Positions 27,801-36,354 of a stretch of DNA of 64,000 nucleotides are shown here, in pieces. Both the position numbers and the translations under genes were made by a program. The notes below the pieces were generated by a model that saw only the letters and a program-made list of their open reading frames with translations, was not told the origin of the DNA and did no database searches. Origin of the DNA: Roseimaritima ulvae (lineage in GTDB: Bacteria; Planctomycetota; Planctomycetia; Pirellulales; Pirellulaceae); the NCBI RefSeq assembly GCF_008065135.1, contig NZ_CP042914.1, positions 248,001 to 312,000 on the forward strand. The letters run 5' to 3'. Numbering within the stretch: position 1 is the first letter of the stretch; each line of letters starts with the position of its first letter.

Positions 27801-30264
27801 ATGTAGAAACTTCATCAGGAAGTTCATGAGCCGCGAGCAGTGCTGCCTGATATGCAGTTTGCTCCTCTGCATCGTGCTGATACTTGCCTTCTGCCCGAAG
27901 CGCCTGGAACTCTCTCGCCAGTGACAAAGCAGCTTTGGCAGCATGATCTCGAAATGGAAACGGAGTTCCTGGCGCGATCTCCGATGGAGTCTTCTCCAGC
28001 CACAGCTTGCAAACCCGCGCCGCTTCACTGGGCACAAGGCGGCAGACGACGGCGCAGTGTTCATTGAGCGTTGCCAAGACCGCACCCCAATACGGCCAGA
28101 GCGGAACGCGGAACGCAACTTCAACTTGTGGAGCAACGTTCCCGTTCTTGACGAGTTTGGGAAGTCTAAGGTCCGGGATGGTAGCGGTGAACATGAACCG
28201 GTCGAGCAAGAACTTGAGCAGCCGGCCCTCATTCTCGATCAATACCGGCCACGCCATTGAGAGCAACGCTCTGGAATTCTCGCTCACCACGACCGATTCA
28301 AGCAGCAAGTCGCGAATGACGGTTCCTTCATCGGTGCCATTTTCTTCAGTTCGTCTGACCGCCTCCGACCATCGACGAACTCCGTCTTTCTGAGAGAGAA
28401 GCCATCTGCCGAACAGCCGGACGGCTCGATGCCAACGAGCCATCGCGATTCGCTGAATTCCTTCGCGCGATACAGTTGGGTCATCACCGATGAGGACTCT
28501 CAACCTCGCCCAATCACCCAGGAGATCGTGTGAAAACTTGATGCGTTCAGACCGCCTCTTCAGTAGGTCGGCCGACATCAGAGAGTTGAGTGCTTGTTGT
28601 TCCGAATACTCGAGGGAGGTTAACGGCACTCCAGCAGCCAATCCCGATGCTTCGATGACGGCTATCTTCTTGAGCAGCCCGCCACCAGCGATACCGCGAT
28701 CGTCTGACTCAATCCACCGGCTCCAGAGGTAGTCAATCAGTGAGATCAGCCCAGACAGATTGGCTGTACCAAGTTCGCGACCGGATTGGGATGCACGAAC
28801 AACCCAGTCGAGGATTTTGAGGTTCCGCAACAGAGGCCGCATCTCAATGTGCAAAGTTACCCATGCGATCCCAGCTGAATCCTGAAGGACCTGCTTGATT
28901 GCGAGGTCAGGTGGTGAGCCGATTGGAGTAATGTCGAGCCTGGATTGGTCGACCCCCGCTTCACTGAGCCGAGTGACGACGCGCTGGGTAGCGTCGTACT
29001 GCATCAACAGCAGCACATCCACGTGCGAGCATCGACGGTCAGCGAGAACCTCGGAAACAAGCCTTCCTGCGATCCGGAGACCTCGCTCCGAGTACCGTTC
29101 CAACGAGTCCAAGACTAGCAGACAGCGGTCCCGGCTCGAACTGAGCACTTCGATCAGAGGATGAGTGATTCCGAGTTTCCCGTCGAGTTGTTTCAATCGC
29201 TCGACTTCACAGTCCTCGGGTAGGATCGCAACCGTCGCGTCGTAGAAGTCTTCTGACACGCGTTTCGCCAGCGCGGACTTTCCACATCCTGACTCGCCTG
29301 CCGCCAAGCAGACCCTCAGAGTACTAAGGGCGTTTGCGATCGCATTCGCCTCTTGTTCCCGATCGATTGACGTGTTCGCACCGATCTCACTTCGAACGTC
29401 TGAAAGCACGTCGTCAGAGGATTGCCTGATGGCACTCCAATCGCTCGCGAAATCAGGGTGATCAACAAGTTGAAATGTCGCACGCAATTCCGAGACAAGA
29501 GAAGGGAGGTCCAAAGAACCTCCCATTCCTCTGTTCTCTGCTGCTATCCCAACCAGCGTCTCCCAGAGACTCTGGCCTTCGCCAACACTGGAGTCTTTCA
29601 GTAGTCGCTGACAGTCAGCCACTGCCCGAGCAAGATCTCGACTTGGATCGGATTCGAAATCGAAACTCAACAGTCGAATTCGTCGCAGCATCTCCACCGC
29701 AGCCTTATCGTCCGTCTGCCCCTGACTCAGCAAGACCTTCGGGCACTGCAGACTCGTGAACATTTCACGTGCCGTCTCAGAAGCCTGAGAGCCATCATCT
29801 GGGGCCGGTACTTGGAGTCGGCTGATGAGACGGTCGGGAGATGTCGCACGCGCCTGCCGGAGGAGCGTTGACCATGTCTCATCAACATCATTGGCAATCT
29901 CTCCAGTGACCAAGACCAAGAGATCGCGGTCGTTCTCAAATATCGAAGTTTTAGTATGTAGCCACTCTTCCCAGCAAGCCTCAACAAAATTTGCCGGGAA
30001 CCCGCCACTTGTAACTTGACGGTGCTTCTTGATAGAAAGCTCGGCGATGTGCAGTCCGGTCTTGTTGGACATCGTCACAAGTAGATCATCGAGTAGTCGG
30101 CCTGTGTCCCTCGCCTGCCAATCGATCTTCGTGATAAAACCAAACTCAACTCCGAAGGGAACGATTCCGGACAGCATGTCAATCAAAAAACGAGCTGCGA
30201 CCCGGTCCTCGTAATTGAAACCTTCTCCGCCGGTCAACTCGACAGGTGCAGCTTGTTTGGCCAT
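24829..30264 (-). CDS. Giant STAND-type P-loop NTPase with putative N-terminal nuclease domain (Avs-like antiviral candidate)
   Basis: The protein has 1811 residues starting at the ATG at 30262-30264. Residues 12-20 (GGEGFNYED), 55-61 (GRLLDDL) and 72-81 (HIAELSIKKH) fit the layout of Cap4/DUF4297-type PD-(D/E)xK nucleases, although Ser77 stands where the acidic or Gln residue before the lysine is expected. Then come Walker A GESGCGKS (about 323-330) and Walker B CLLVLDSLE (about 381-389), a winged-helix-like region, and more than 1200 mostly helical residues with an arginine/lysine-rich patch near 1500-1525. Head nuclease, STAND ATPase and long helical sensor is the plan of antiviral STAND (Avs) proteins, which recognise phage proteins and cut DNA. 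It stands alone between gene fragments, as expected for an acquired defence gene. The nuclease assignment is tentative. Confidence 0.75.
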   Translation of the reverse strand: MAKQAAPVELTGGEGFNYEDRVAARFLIDMLSGIVPFGVEFGFITKIDWQARDTGRLLDDLLVTMSNKTGLHIAELSIKKHRQVTSGGFPANFVEACWEEWLHTKTSIFENDRDLLVLVTGEIANDVDETWSTLLRQARATSPDRLISRLQVPAPDDGSQASETAREMFTSLQCPKVLLSQGQTDDKAAVEMLRRIRLLSFDFESDPSRDLARAVADCQRLLKDSSVGEGQSLWETLVGIAAENRGMGGSLDLPSLVSELRATFQLVDHPDFASDWSAIRQSSDDVLSDVRSEIGANTSIDREQEANAIANALSTLRVCLAAGESGCGKSALAKRVSEDFYDATVAILPEDCEVERLKQLDGKLGITHPLIEVLSSSRDRCLLVLDSLERYSERGLRIAGRLVSEVLADRRCSHVDVLLLMQYDATQRVVTRLSEAGVDQSRLDITPIGSPPDLAIKQVLQDSAGIAWVTLHIEMRPLLRNLKILDWVVRASQSGRELGTANLSGLISLIDYLWSRWIESDDRGIAGGGLLKKIAVIEASGLAAGVPLTSLEYSEQQALNSLMSADLLKRRSERIKFSHDLLGDWARLRVLIGDDPTVSREGIQRIAMARWHRAVRLFGRWLLSQKDGVRRWSEAVRRTEENGTDEGTVIRDLLLESVVVSENSRALLSMAWPVLIENEGRLLKFLLDRFMFTATIPDLRLPKLVKNGNVAPQVEVAFRVPLWPYWGAVLATLNEHCAVVCRLVPSEAARVCKLWLEKTPSEIAPGTPFPFRDHAAKAALSLAREFQALRAEGKYQHDAEEQTAYQAALLAAHELPDEVSTFALEMARRRPALQEVQERAEAAKVAAEVKRRQWEEGNPDRVEQLRHLGESPLPLGDLVGPWPDGPTEHVEDAFREAVFDNSAILPLAESRPDTAFEVLLAVCIEPPYHENPYGSDLMDDCGLESWRDHDPAIYYQGPFLPLFRLCPRQGIDFTLKLINFATGRWAAKELRSRQRRGPASPDLAGLIEVDDNLEVLVQVEADAKSWIGDRRVFRWYLDWPVDCRIIPCVLMALEKWIYEQIDAEQDVDQILREIVGRSESVAFAGLLIDVGKRKPELFLTCLRPLLSASTFYLWEPRILMERSATPVGLMGWWRQPQDLVTLAREWHLAPHRKHELRRIAIWLMFMSSEMETFFQECRARWTQEIETAQSPDDLQILIAVFDRSNYREELVEGNKIRSEFVLPGNLAAKAQEDVKRADDSMRLMGFPMECRRILDGEKELLAADCESFWDTARQIEKQSVAGQDDLAKKAAAVSGAVAVLVNLHLDWIEGDPERLSWCLQQLQQIIDNPPKRRQFDVPNSAGDWDWDCFVAEAGVGLLKVAPENLFIRDLVATGIAGFHYGTTQKTMTLAHRYRQSLGDDFELMQYLAIRWSLVRRLRSQSEHYLAEATHWRKTDNADSSLSEMLKELEAVAERWRVEHIRIVEQFISREPHPTTFADVGHIGQEEVEAVMCIRFPSRKQQPRPKQATGRRRRTRRKDRGIDGKVVSAAFSWVSEALPISQSECRQCVSRVKDLVDVVLSCIQVDDDDDADGLPGEFDGWVFGLAARAIVAMDDKDDPASVWKPILSLNEEAHDWIGRFFWYWFSDGYQATPDTNTFFLRWSEMITFALSAAEWDPERVQSFGLDEMVFELMGYHFGMHSIAADPKCADNLAEMLPLLDAAAQKWFSMPRVVNGFARSLSEPGYERILCHGVRWLHRAMPSSSDYQFWRTHGIESNLISALHRCWEKHNQAVCTERDLQTAFLGLLTALSSRGNHAAMALRDRLLDSLPDD

Positions 30265-30371
30265 GATGAGATTCCATCAATCATCGAACACACGTTGTCC
30301 ATCGACCCAGTAGGCCGAAAGTCTGAATTGATGAGCATTATATGAAACCCGTCGTGGTTAGGGAGATCTAG

Positions 30372-30599
30372 ACGGAGCTCTTTGCTGGGGAAGAAGCGTC
30401 AATTCCTGTTCCGAACCTGCACACCGCAGCAGGCTGGTCAACTTCAGTCGACAGCGGGAATGCAGCGAGTTTCATTAATTATGACAGTCAAGGTGAGATT
30501 CGTTCACGCTTCGTGACACAGGAGGGTGTGTCCTTTGCAATTGCGAAGAGCAAGTTTTTGTTGAAACCTACGCAAGTTCGGAGAAAGGCGAAGTGCTAA
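30372..30599 (+). pseudogene. Open fragment without a start codon, possible gene remnant
   Basis: A 75-codon frame with no suitable start runs from just after an in-frame TAG at 30369-30371 to a TAA at 30597-30599. It reads as protein-like (TELFAGEEASIPVPNLHTAA, INYDSQGEIRSRFVTQEG, VSFAIAKSKFLLKPTQV). I do not recognise the family. It lies about 100 bases upstream of the STAND gene on the other strand and, with the remnant at 24446, suggests that both sides of the STAND gene are broken genes. Confidence 0.45.
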
Positions 30600-30983
30600 C
30601 GGTTGCATCGGCCGAACCGATCGAAACGGTGGATTGGGGCGGACCATAGGGGACGTAGGTCTTTCTCGCTTCGCACCGCCGCGATCCGGTGGCCGACGCC
30701 GGAGCTTTCTATGCCTGCTTGCGAGAATGTTTTGCGCCCCTGCCTGTGGAGTGGGCAAACTGCGACCCAGGCTTTGTGCGACCGCCGCTCCGCAGCTAAA
30801 AATCCAGCCGAACTACAAGACTGGATACTTGCATATCTGCCGTTGCAAAACTTGCTGTTCTTTTCTGTTTTGTAGTACTTTAGACCACCTGTAAACCTTC
30901 GTCCCGCAAGGGCAGCGGTGAACGTATTCGCCGGCGCCTGCGGCTACGGGTTAAACGAATAAAGCGACAACCGATCCAAATCT
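30600..30983. other. Gap before the sulfatase with dispersed repeat pieces
   Basis: No gene is supported. 30769-30799 (AGGCTTTGTGCGACCGCCGC followed by TCCGCAGCTAA) is a diverged half of the element at 4349-4393. 30929-30958 (CGCCGGCGCCTGCGGCTACG followed by GGTTAAACGA) is a full copy of the GGGTTAAACG family and ends 25 bases before the sulfatase start, so it could affect that gene's leader. Confidence 0.6.
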
Positions 30984-32420
30984 ATGAAAGCTACATCTCT
31001 GTTTCTTCTGTTGACGCTGTTGGCCTCCTCTGCGCTGGCAGCGGAGACGGACCAACCGAACATTGTCTTTATCCTTGCTGATGATCTGGCTTGGTCGGAC
31101 CTGCATTGTTACGGGCACCGTTATCACCACACTCCGCACCTGGATCGTTTGGCTGCCGAGGGGCTGCGGTTCACCGCTGGCTACTCCCCTGCCCCGATTT
31201 GCTCGGCCGCTCGGGCTAGTATTTTGACGGGAAAGACGGTGGCTCGGTTGGGCTTTGAATTTGTCACCAAGAATACGCCGGGTCGGCAGTCGCTCGACAC
31301 CGCGGTGCCGCTGTTGGCGCCCGAGTTGACGCTGAACTTGCCCACCGCCGAGGTCACGATTGCCGAGCGACTGGCGGGGCTTGGTTATCAAACGGCCTTC
31401 TTCGGCAAATGGCACGTCAGCCAACACTTTCAACGACGGTACCTCGCTTGGCATCCCGATTTCGGTCCGCAGCAACAAGGCTTTGCGGTCGCCGTTGAAG
31501 ATTTTGGCGATCACCCTTATGCCTGGAACAAAACGCATCCTCCAACGGCCGCGCCCGATGGCGTGATTCCTCCGGATTCGATGATTCAGCGGACGGCTGA
31601 CTTTATTCGCCACCAAGCCGACGCCACCAAACCCTATTTCCTGATGACTTCGTCTTTTTATGTGCATACACCGGTGAAGACCCGCTGTCGTTGGCTGGTC
31701 GAAAAATATCAGCAGCATCTACCCTCCGGCGCCAAAAACCGTCAGCGACGACTGGAATACGCAGCGTTTGTGGAGGCGCTGGATCATCATGTGGGGACGA
31801 TCCTGGATGCCATCGACCAGTCGGGACAGCGAGAAAACACGTTGGTGTTTTTTATGTCCGACAACGGTGGCCATCCGGAGTATTGTTCCAACGCGCCCCT
31901 GCGGGGATCGAAATGGAATCTGTACGAAGGCGGCATACGCGTGCCGATGATTGCTAGGTGGCCGGGAAAGATCGACGCGGGCGTTACCAGCGATACACCG
32001 CTGATTGGCTACGATCTGCTGCCGACCTTTGTCGGTCTGGCGGGTGGTGAGTCGAAGGGCGTGGACGGGGTTGATATGCAGGAAGTGTTTAGCGATCCAA
32101 GTTGGCGGCCGGCTCGAAACCTGCTGTGGCACTTTCCGTACTATCATCCTGAAAAAACGTTTTCGAAGGCTCTCGACAAGATTGGTGTCGATGATTTTGA
32201 AACCAGCAAGACGCGACCTCAATCCGCGCTCCGTAGCGGCAACTACAAACTGATTCAGTTTGCCGAAGACGATCGCGTGGAGTTGTACGACATCGCGGCG
32301 GACATCTCCGAAGCGAATGACCTCAGCGAGTCGCACCCTGACAAGGCTGCCGAGTTGCGGGAAACCCTGCAGCAGCAACTCGATGCGATGAATGCCCGCC
32401 GTGCTGTGCCGCGGGAATAA
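30984..32420 (+). CDS. Secreted sulfatase (formylglycine-type)
   Basis: The protein has 478 residues with a signal peptide (LFLLLTLLASSALAAE). It opens with the alkaline-phosphatase-superfamily metal site QPNIVFILADDLAWSDL. The modification motif is CSAARASILTG with Cys73, so it has the C-x-A-x-R form accepted by anaerobic sulfatase-maturing enzymes rather than the commoner C-x-P-x-R. Later metal and active-site segments are FFGKWHVSQH and FFMSDNGGHPE. It probably removes sulfate from algal polysaccharides in the periplasm or outside the cell. It is convergent with the dockerin-like gene across a repeat element. Confidence 0.94.
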   Translation: MKATSLFLLLTLLASSALAAETDQPNIVFILADDLAWSDLHCYGHRYHHTPHLDRLAAEGLRFTAGYSPAPICSAARASILTGKTVARLGFEFVTKNTPGRQSLDTAVPLLAPELTLNLPTAEVTIAERLAGLGYQTAFFGKWHVSQHFQRRYLAWHPDFGPQQQGFAVAVEDFGDHPYAWNKTHPPTAAPDGVIPPDSMIQRTADFIRHQADATKPYFLMTSSFYVHTPVKTRCRWLVEKYQQHLPSGAKNRQRRLEYAAFVEALDHHVGTILDAIDQSGQRENTLVFFMSDNGGHPEYCSNAPLRGSKWNLYEGGIRVPMIARWPGKIDAGVTSDTPLIGYDLLPTFVGLAGGESKGVDGVDMQEVFSDPSWRPARNLLWHFPYYHPEKTFSKALDKIGVDDFETSKTRPQSALRSGNYKLIQFAEDDRVELYDIAADISEANDLSESHPDKAAELRETLQQQLDAMNARRAVPRE

Positions 32421-32448
32421 GAGAGACGCCTCCTTGCTGCAAAAACAT

Positions 32449-32565
32449 TTCACCCTCCTTTTCAAGGAGGGGCGAGCCCTAGCGAGGAGAGGTTTTTGTG
32501 GTTTTTGCAGCGGCGCGGTCGCCCTCTCCTCGCTGACGCTCGACTCTCCCAGAGGGAGAGTGAAA
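32449..32565. repeat. Two-hairpin repeat, inverted copy of 15373-15490
   Basis: The element reads CACCCTCCTTTTCAAGGAGG, then CGAGCCCTAGCGAGGAGAGG, an AT-rich middle, GCGGCGCGGTCGCCCTCTCC, then GACGCTCGACTCTCCCAGAG and GGAGAGTGAA. It is the reverse complement of the 15373-15490 element over nearly its whole length, with scattered changes. It fills the convergent gap between the sulfatase and the dockerin-like gene, where its two hairpins could end transcription from both sides. Confidence 0.8.
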
Positions 32566-32575
32566 AATTACTAAG

Positions 32576-33754
32576 TCAGAGCGGCCTGTCATGCGCAAGT
32601 AGTGTGAGCAGACTATCGTCTAGGCGTTGATGGAGCTGGTATGGTTCCAATTCATCATCGGTACTGTTCGTGCTCCAAACATCCGGACCCACTCCCGTAG
32701 TCTTCACTTCATTGGAGGCCAAGCTTGTCTGAGAAGTTGATGCGGACGAGTCTAGTGGAGAGGTCGGGGGAGTTGTGGTGGTTGGGGCATGGGTGAACGA
32801 CGGGAGAATGGATGATTCTGGCTGTCCATTTTGCGGGGCCTGCGGTGCGGCGGCTATCCGATCCATTCTGGTTTGTCGATTGAGCCCGTTGACGGCAAGT
32901 AAGGCATCGTAGGGCGTGAGCAGGCCATCGGCGGACGTGTCGTAGAAGCGTAGTGCGAACGAATGCTGCAGCTCCGTTGGGTTGCCTAGTTGCGAATTCC
33001 CCGGGTCCTCACGCGTCCTGCGATTCAGCTCATTAAATAACAGCAACAGATCATAGGATTCAAATGTGTTGGAGTTGTCCACGTCTAAGCGGTCGAGTGG
33101 ATTAGCCCATCCTAGCCCGCCGATTCGGAGAGGCGTGCCGGCGAGCGATTCGGCCATGACGAAGAACTGGCCGTCTTCAACCACCGTACCAACGATTTCA
33201 AAGTCGCTGTTCAATATCTCAAGAGTATCATCGCCCTCCAGCATGACGGTGAGGGGATTTTCACTAATGGACAGGGCCGCAATGTCACCCTCCGAGAACG
33301 TCAAGTGATTCGCGCCATGGCCGCGAATGTCGATCCATTCCAGTCCCGAGACCGAGATTTGGGCTTCCTCCGCGAAGTCGATGCGATGGTCCATGCCAAC
33401 GAAATTCAACCGATCCGTTCCGTCTTTCAGGTCAAGATGGATGTTGCCTTGAAAGACGCTGTCCAGATTCGAGAGGTTAACGGTGTCGGGCTGTGCAGTG
33501 CCTTGCAAATCCAATCTGGCAATGTTGGATGCGGGTGCGCGAAATAGTTCGGCTAGTTCGCTGCGAACGACAAGGCTGTTGCCGTCAAGTTCGACGTCGA
33601 TTCTGTCCGACTCCGGCAGATTGATCACAACTTCTGCGGCGGCAGAAAGGTCCGACTGCTCGACTCCACTGAGCATCATGCGTGACTCAAAATTTTTGAT
33701 CCGCACGATCCGGCAGCGTTTGGAAGTGAGAGACCCTTTTTCGTAGGTGTTCAT
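32576..33754 (-). CDS. Extracellular dockerin/EF-hand-like protein
   Basis: The protein has 392 residues. Near the N-terminus, after a basic segment (KRCRIVRIKNFESRMMLSG), there is a form of the planctomycete LEPRxLLS-type surface-protein motif. The middle is beta-rich. Two calcium-loop repeats follow, LDVDNSNTFESYDLLLLFNE and FYDTSADGLLTPYDALLAVN, each ending in LNR, as in planctomycete dockerin-like domains. The C-terminus is a low-complexity Ser/Thr/Pro region. It is probably a cell-surface or matrix protein. No enzymatic motif is visible. Confidence 0.78.
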   Translation of the reverse strand: MNTYEKGSLTSKRCRIVRIKNFESRMMLSGVEQSDLSAAAEVVINLPESDRIDVELDGNSLVVRSELAELFRAPASNIARLDLQGTAQPDTVNLSNLDSVFQGNIHLDLKDGTDRLNFVGMDHRIDFAEEAQISVSGLEWIDIRGHGANHLTFSEGDIAALSISENPLTVMLEGDDTLEILNSDFEIVGTVVEDGQFFVMAESLAGTPLRIGGLGWANPLDRLDVDNSNTFESYDLLLLFNELNRRTREDPGNSQLGNPTELQHSFALRFYDTSADGLLTPYDALLAVNGLNRQTRMDRIAAAPQAPQNGQPESSILPSFTHAPTTTTPPTSPLDSSASTSQTSLASNEVKTTGVGPDVWSTNSTDDELEPYQLHQRLDDSLLTLLAHDRPL

Positions 33755-33923
33755 GACTGCACCATCACCATTGCTGAAGGAGTTTCAGTCAGCGGTGCGT
33801 ACAATCGCCTACCGATCAAGCAATCGCATCGATTGGGATCGCAACGACCGGACGACGAATGTCATGGCCCGCTACTATGAGTGCGAGTTTTTCGCGGTAT
33901 CCATCTCAGCAAAAAGGAGTCAT

Positions 33924-35486
33924 TCAGCAATTTTGATGATGCAGTCTGATTGCCGCGGGTATCGCCATGGCAAAGACAATTGTTTGCATCGCGGCAAACA
34001 CGGAGTTGATGAGCGTGGCGATGTAGGCGGCGGCTGGAAAGTCGATGTAGATGTCGAAAGCCGGGATGATCTGAAGCAGCATTAGCGTCGCTGTGACGAG
34101 ATAGGCCACGGACATCGTTAGCCCGCACGGTATGGACCACCAATAACCGGCGATCGCTTTAAGCCCCATGATTGCAGAGGGGACGTTGACACCCACGACG
34201 ATGGCTCCGGCTTGGAGCCCGTAGGCCGCGACATCGGAGCCGAAGGGGCTAATGCCGAGCACGATCGCGGCTCCCAGGATAATGAGGCTCAACATTCCGG
34301 GGACTTGGATGGCCAGCATGGCGATACCAGCATGACGTATCCGCTCGGCGTTGGTCAGCCAGTACCACATTCTTCGTCCGGCCGACGGCGGTCGTGCCTT
34401 AATTGGTGTGCGGTCTAAGAAACGTTGCAAATCGTTGCCCAGATCGGTCGCGTTGGCATAGCGATCGGTAGTACGACGTTGCAAGCATACTTTCCAAATG
34501 CACCGCAAGTCTTCGGGAACTTGTTTTTCTACATGGCTACTGGCAATCGAACCAGCACGGATTTCGTCTAGTATCTCGGTCGATGTGCCTCCTGAAAAAG
34601 GTCGCTTCCCATGAAGCAATTCAAACATCACGACGCCCAGCGCAAACACGTCGGTGTGGGGGCCGATCTCGGCACCTCGGCATTCCGCTTGTTCCGGTGA
34701 CATATATAGCGGTGTGCCCCGGATCACGCTGGTCTGGGTTTCTGCTTGGCTTTGTTCGACAACTCGAGACAATCCGAAATCGGTGAGCAGGGGCGTACCC
34801 AGACCGGTGTCTCCCGCTGCACGTTCCAGCATGATGTTGCCGGGTTTGATGTCCAGATGCAAAACGGCGGCTTGATGGCAGTGTCCAACCGCAGAGCAGA
34901 CTTGCATCATGAAGTTGGCAACCAGTTGCGGCCCGTGGGGGCCAGGATGCTTTTCGATCCAAGCGGCCAAGTCGCCTCCGTTGCACCATCGCGAGGCCAT
35001 GAAACAGAGCGAATCGTTGACCCCGTACTCGTAAATTTCGACCAGTCCAGGGTGCCGAAGTTTGGCAGCGACTTGCGCTTCACGCAGGAACTGTTTTCGT
35101 AATCCTGGATTACCGTAGAGGTCAATCCGAGGTAGTTTGAGCGCCACCAGACGTTCAAGTTGTTCGTCGAAGGCAAGGAAAATATTGCCCATCCCACCGC
35201 GCCCTACAAGTCGCTGGATCTGGAAATGGCCCACGGAAAGCAGTTCCGTGTTCGCCTCTTTACCAATCACTTGCGTCGGCTCGACGTAGGTGGTGGAAGC
35301 GGCGGACGGCGGCTGTAAATCATCTGCAGCAGCCGCGCCCGATCGATGTGCCGTCAGCAGCTCTTCGATTCGCTTTCGAAGCCCCACATCGCCGTCACAG
35401 TGTTGATCAAGAAACTTGGGCCAGTCAGCAGGTGGATGTCGTTCGACGGCCTGAAGAAACAGCTCTTTGCAGCGGGCTGGGTCCAT
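33924..35486 (-). CDS. Ser/Thr protein kinase with C-terminal membrane segments
   Basis: The protein has 520 residues from the ATG at 35484-35486; a GTG at 35519 that overlaps the sigma-factor stop (GTGA) is an alternative. The kinase domain shows the glycine loop GRGGMG (95-100), Lys117, Glu136, catalytic loop HLDIKPGNIML with Asp212, DFG (236-238) and YMSPEQ. The usual HRD arginine is a leucine, so it is a non-RD type. Four hydrophobic segments end the protein in place of the common sensor domains. It is paired with the ECF sigma factor upstream, a frequent planctomycete arrangement, and may transmit an envelope signal to that factor. Confidence 0.93.
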   Translation of the reverse strand: MDPARCKELFLQAVERHPPADWPKFLDQHCDGDVGLRKRIEELLTAHRSGAAAADDLQPPSAASTTYVEPTQVIGKEANTELLSVGHFQIQRLVGRGGMGNIFLAFDEQLERLVALKLPRIDLYGNPGLRKQFLREAQVAAKLRHPGLVEIYEYGVNDSLCFMASRWCNGGDLAAWIEKHPGPHGPQLVANFMMQVCSAVGHCHQAAVLHLDIKPGNIMLERAAGDTGLGTPLLTDFGLSRVVEQSQAETQTSVIRGTPLYMSPEQAECRGAEIGPHTDVFALGVVMFELLHGKRPFSGGTSTEILDEIRAGSIASSHVEKQVPEDLRCIWKVCLQRRTTDRYANATDLGNDLQRFLDRTPIKARPPSAGRRMWYWLTNAERIRHAGIAMLAIQVPGMLSLIILGAAIVLGISPFGSDVAAYGLQAGAIVVGVNVPSAIMGLKAIAGYWWSIPCGLTMSVAYLVTATLMLLQIIPAFDIYIDFPAAAYIATLINSVFAAMQTIVFAMAIPAAIRLHHQNC

Positions 35487-35515
35487 TTTATGGTGCCCCG
35501 AAAGTTGGAGACGTC

Positions 35516-36058
35516 TCACAACGAGCCGGATACAAATTCAGCACGCAGGAAGGCTCGGGCGTAGGTCCAATGGCGAAAGGCATTCGCTCTTGATGTGTCC
35601 GCAATTTCGGCAGCCGCTTCGACGGTATGTCCGGTCAGGTGAAGCATCGCAATGGCGGCTGCCTGAGGATCCTGTGTCGCCAGCTTCTGCAGGCTGTCGT
35701 CAAGATCGGCTAAGAATTGTTGGCTTTCCCGCACGTCAGCGAAGTCATGACAAACCACCCGGTGCATTTGCCCGCCCCGCTTGATCGCTGTTTTGGCACG
35801 GGCATGATCGATCAGCACACGCCGCATGGCGGTTGCGGCTGCGGCAAAAAAATGGCCCCGCGAACTCCATTCGTTTTGGGTTGAGTTCGACTCCAGCCGC
35901 ATCCAAGCTTCGTGAAGCAGGGCGGTTGGCTGCAGCGTATGATTCGCCCGTTCGTGTCTCAGCAGCCGTTCGGCGCAAAACCGCAACTCAGAGTACATCA
36001 ACTCGACGAGCTGTTCGCCTCGTTCGTGGGGCGTGCCGTCCGTGCGGTCGTCTAACAT
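35516..36058 (-). CDS. ECF-type RNA polymerase sigma factor (planctomycete group)
   Basis: The protein has 180 residues. The sigma region 2 pattern appears in HTLQPTALLHEAWMRL and GHFFAAAATAMRRVLIDHAR, and region 4 in TGHTVEAAAEIADTSRANAF followed by RHWTYARAFLRAEF. This fits the Sig-70_X6 group that is abundant in planctomycetes and usually sits beside a protein kinase. It overlaps or nearly touches the downstream kinase gene, so the two should be co-expressed. Target genes cannot be deduced. Confidence 0.92.
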   Translation of the reverse strand: MLDDRTDGTPHERGEQLVELMYSELRFCAERLLRHERANHTLQPTALLHEAWMRLESNSTQNEWSSRGHFFAAAATAMRRVLIDHARAKTAIKRGGQMHRVVCHDFADVRESQQFLADLDDSLQKLATQDPQAAAIAMLHLTGHTVEAAAEIADTSRANAFRHWTYARAFLRAEFVSGSL

Positions 36059-36354
36059 GATCGTTCGACGGTGTTAGTGCAGGGTTGGTGATTCTAGCAA
36101 TCGCGAAGCACCATCCTGCGAATATATCACGGACTACCCTGTTGGTGGGGGTTGAGTGTTGGGGGCGGGGAGAAAACTCCAATTTTCTAAAACGCGGGGA
36201 CCGTTACGCTCCGTATCGGCGGTGTCGCCAGACCTAGGGCTAACGCCCTAGGCTTTATGCTGCCGCCACTACGCGGCTGAGAATGGCTCGCCTGAAACAT
36301 GCAACTTATTCGTTTCACGGACCCCGGCGCCTGCGGGTTAAACGCTTGCTCAGC
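36059..36354. repeat. Gap with two dispersed repeat copies
   Basis: 36233-36252 is the palindrome CCTAGGGCTAACGCCCTAGG, continued by the right-hand part CTTTATGCTGCCGCCACTAC up to about 36280. 36324-36343 (CCGGCGCCTGCGGGTTAAAC) is a shortened GGGTTAAACG element that ends 12 bases from the dehydrogenase stop. No gene is seen. Confidence 0.65.
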
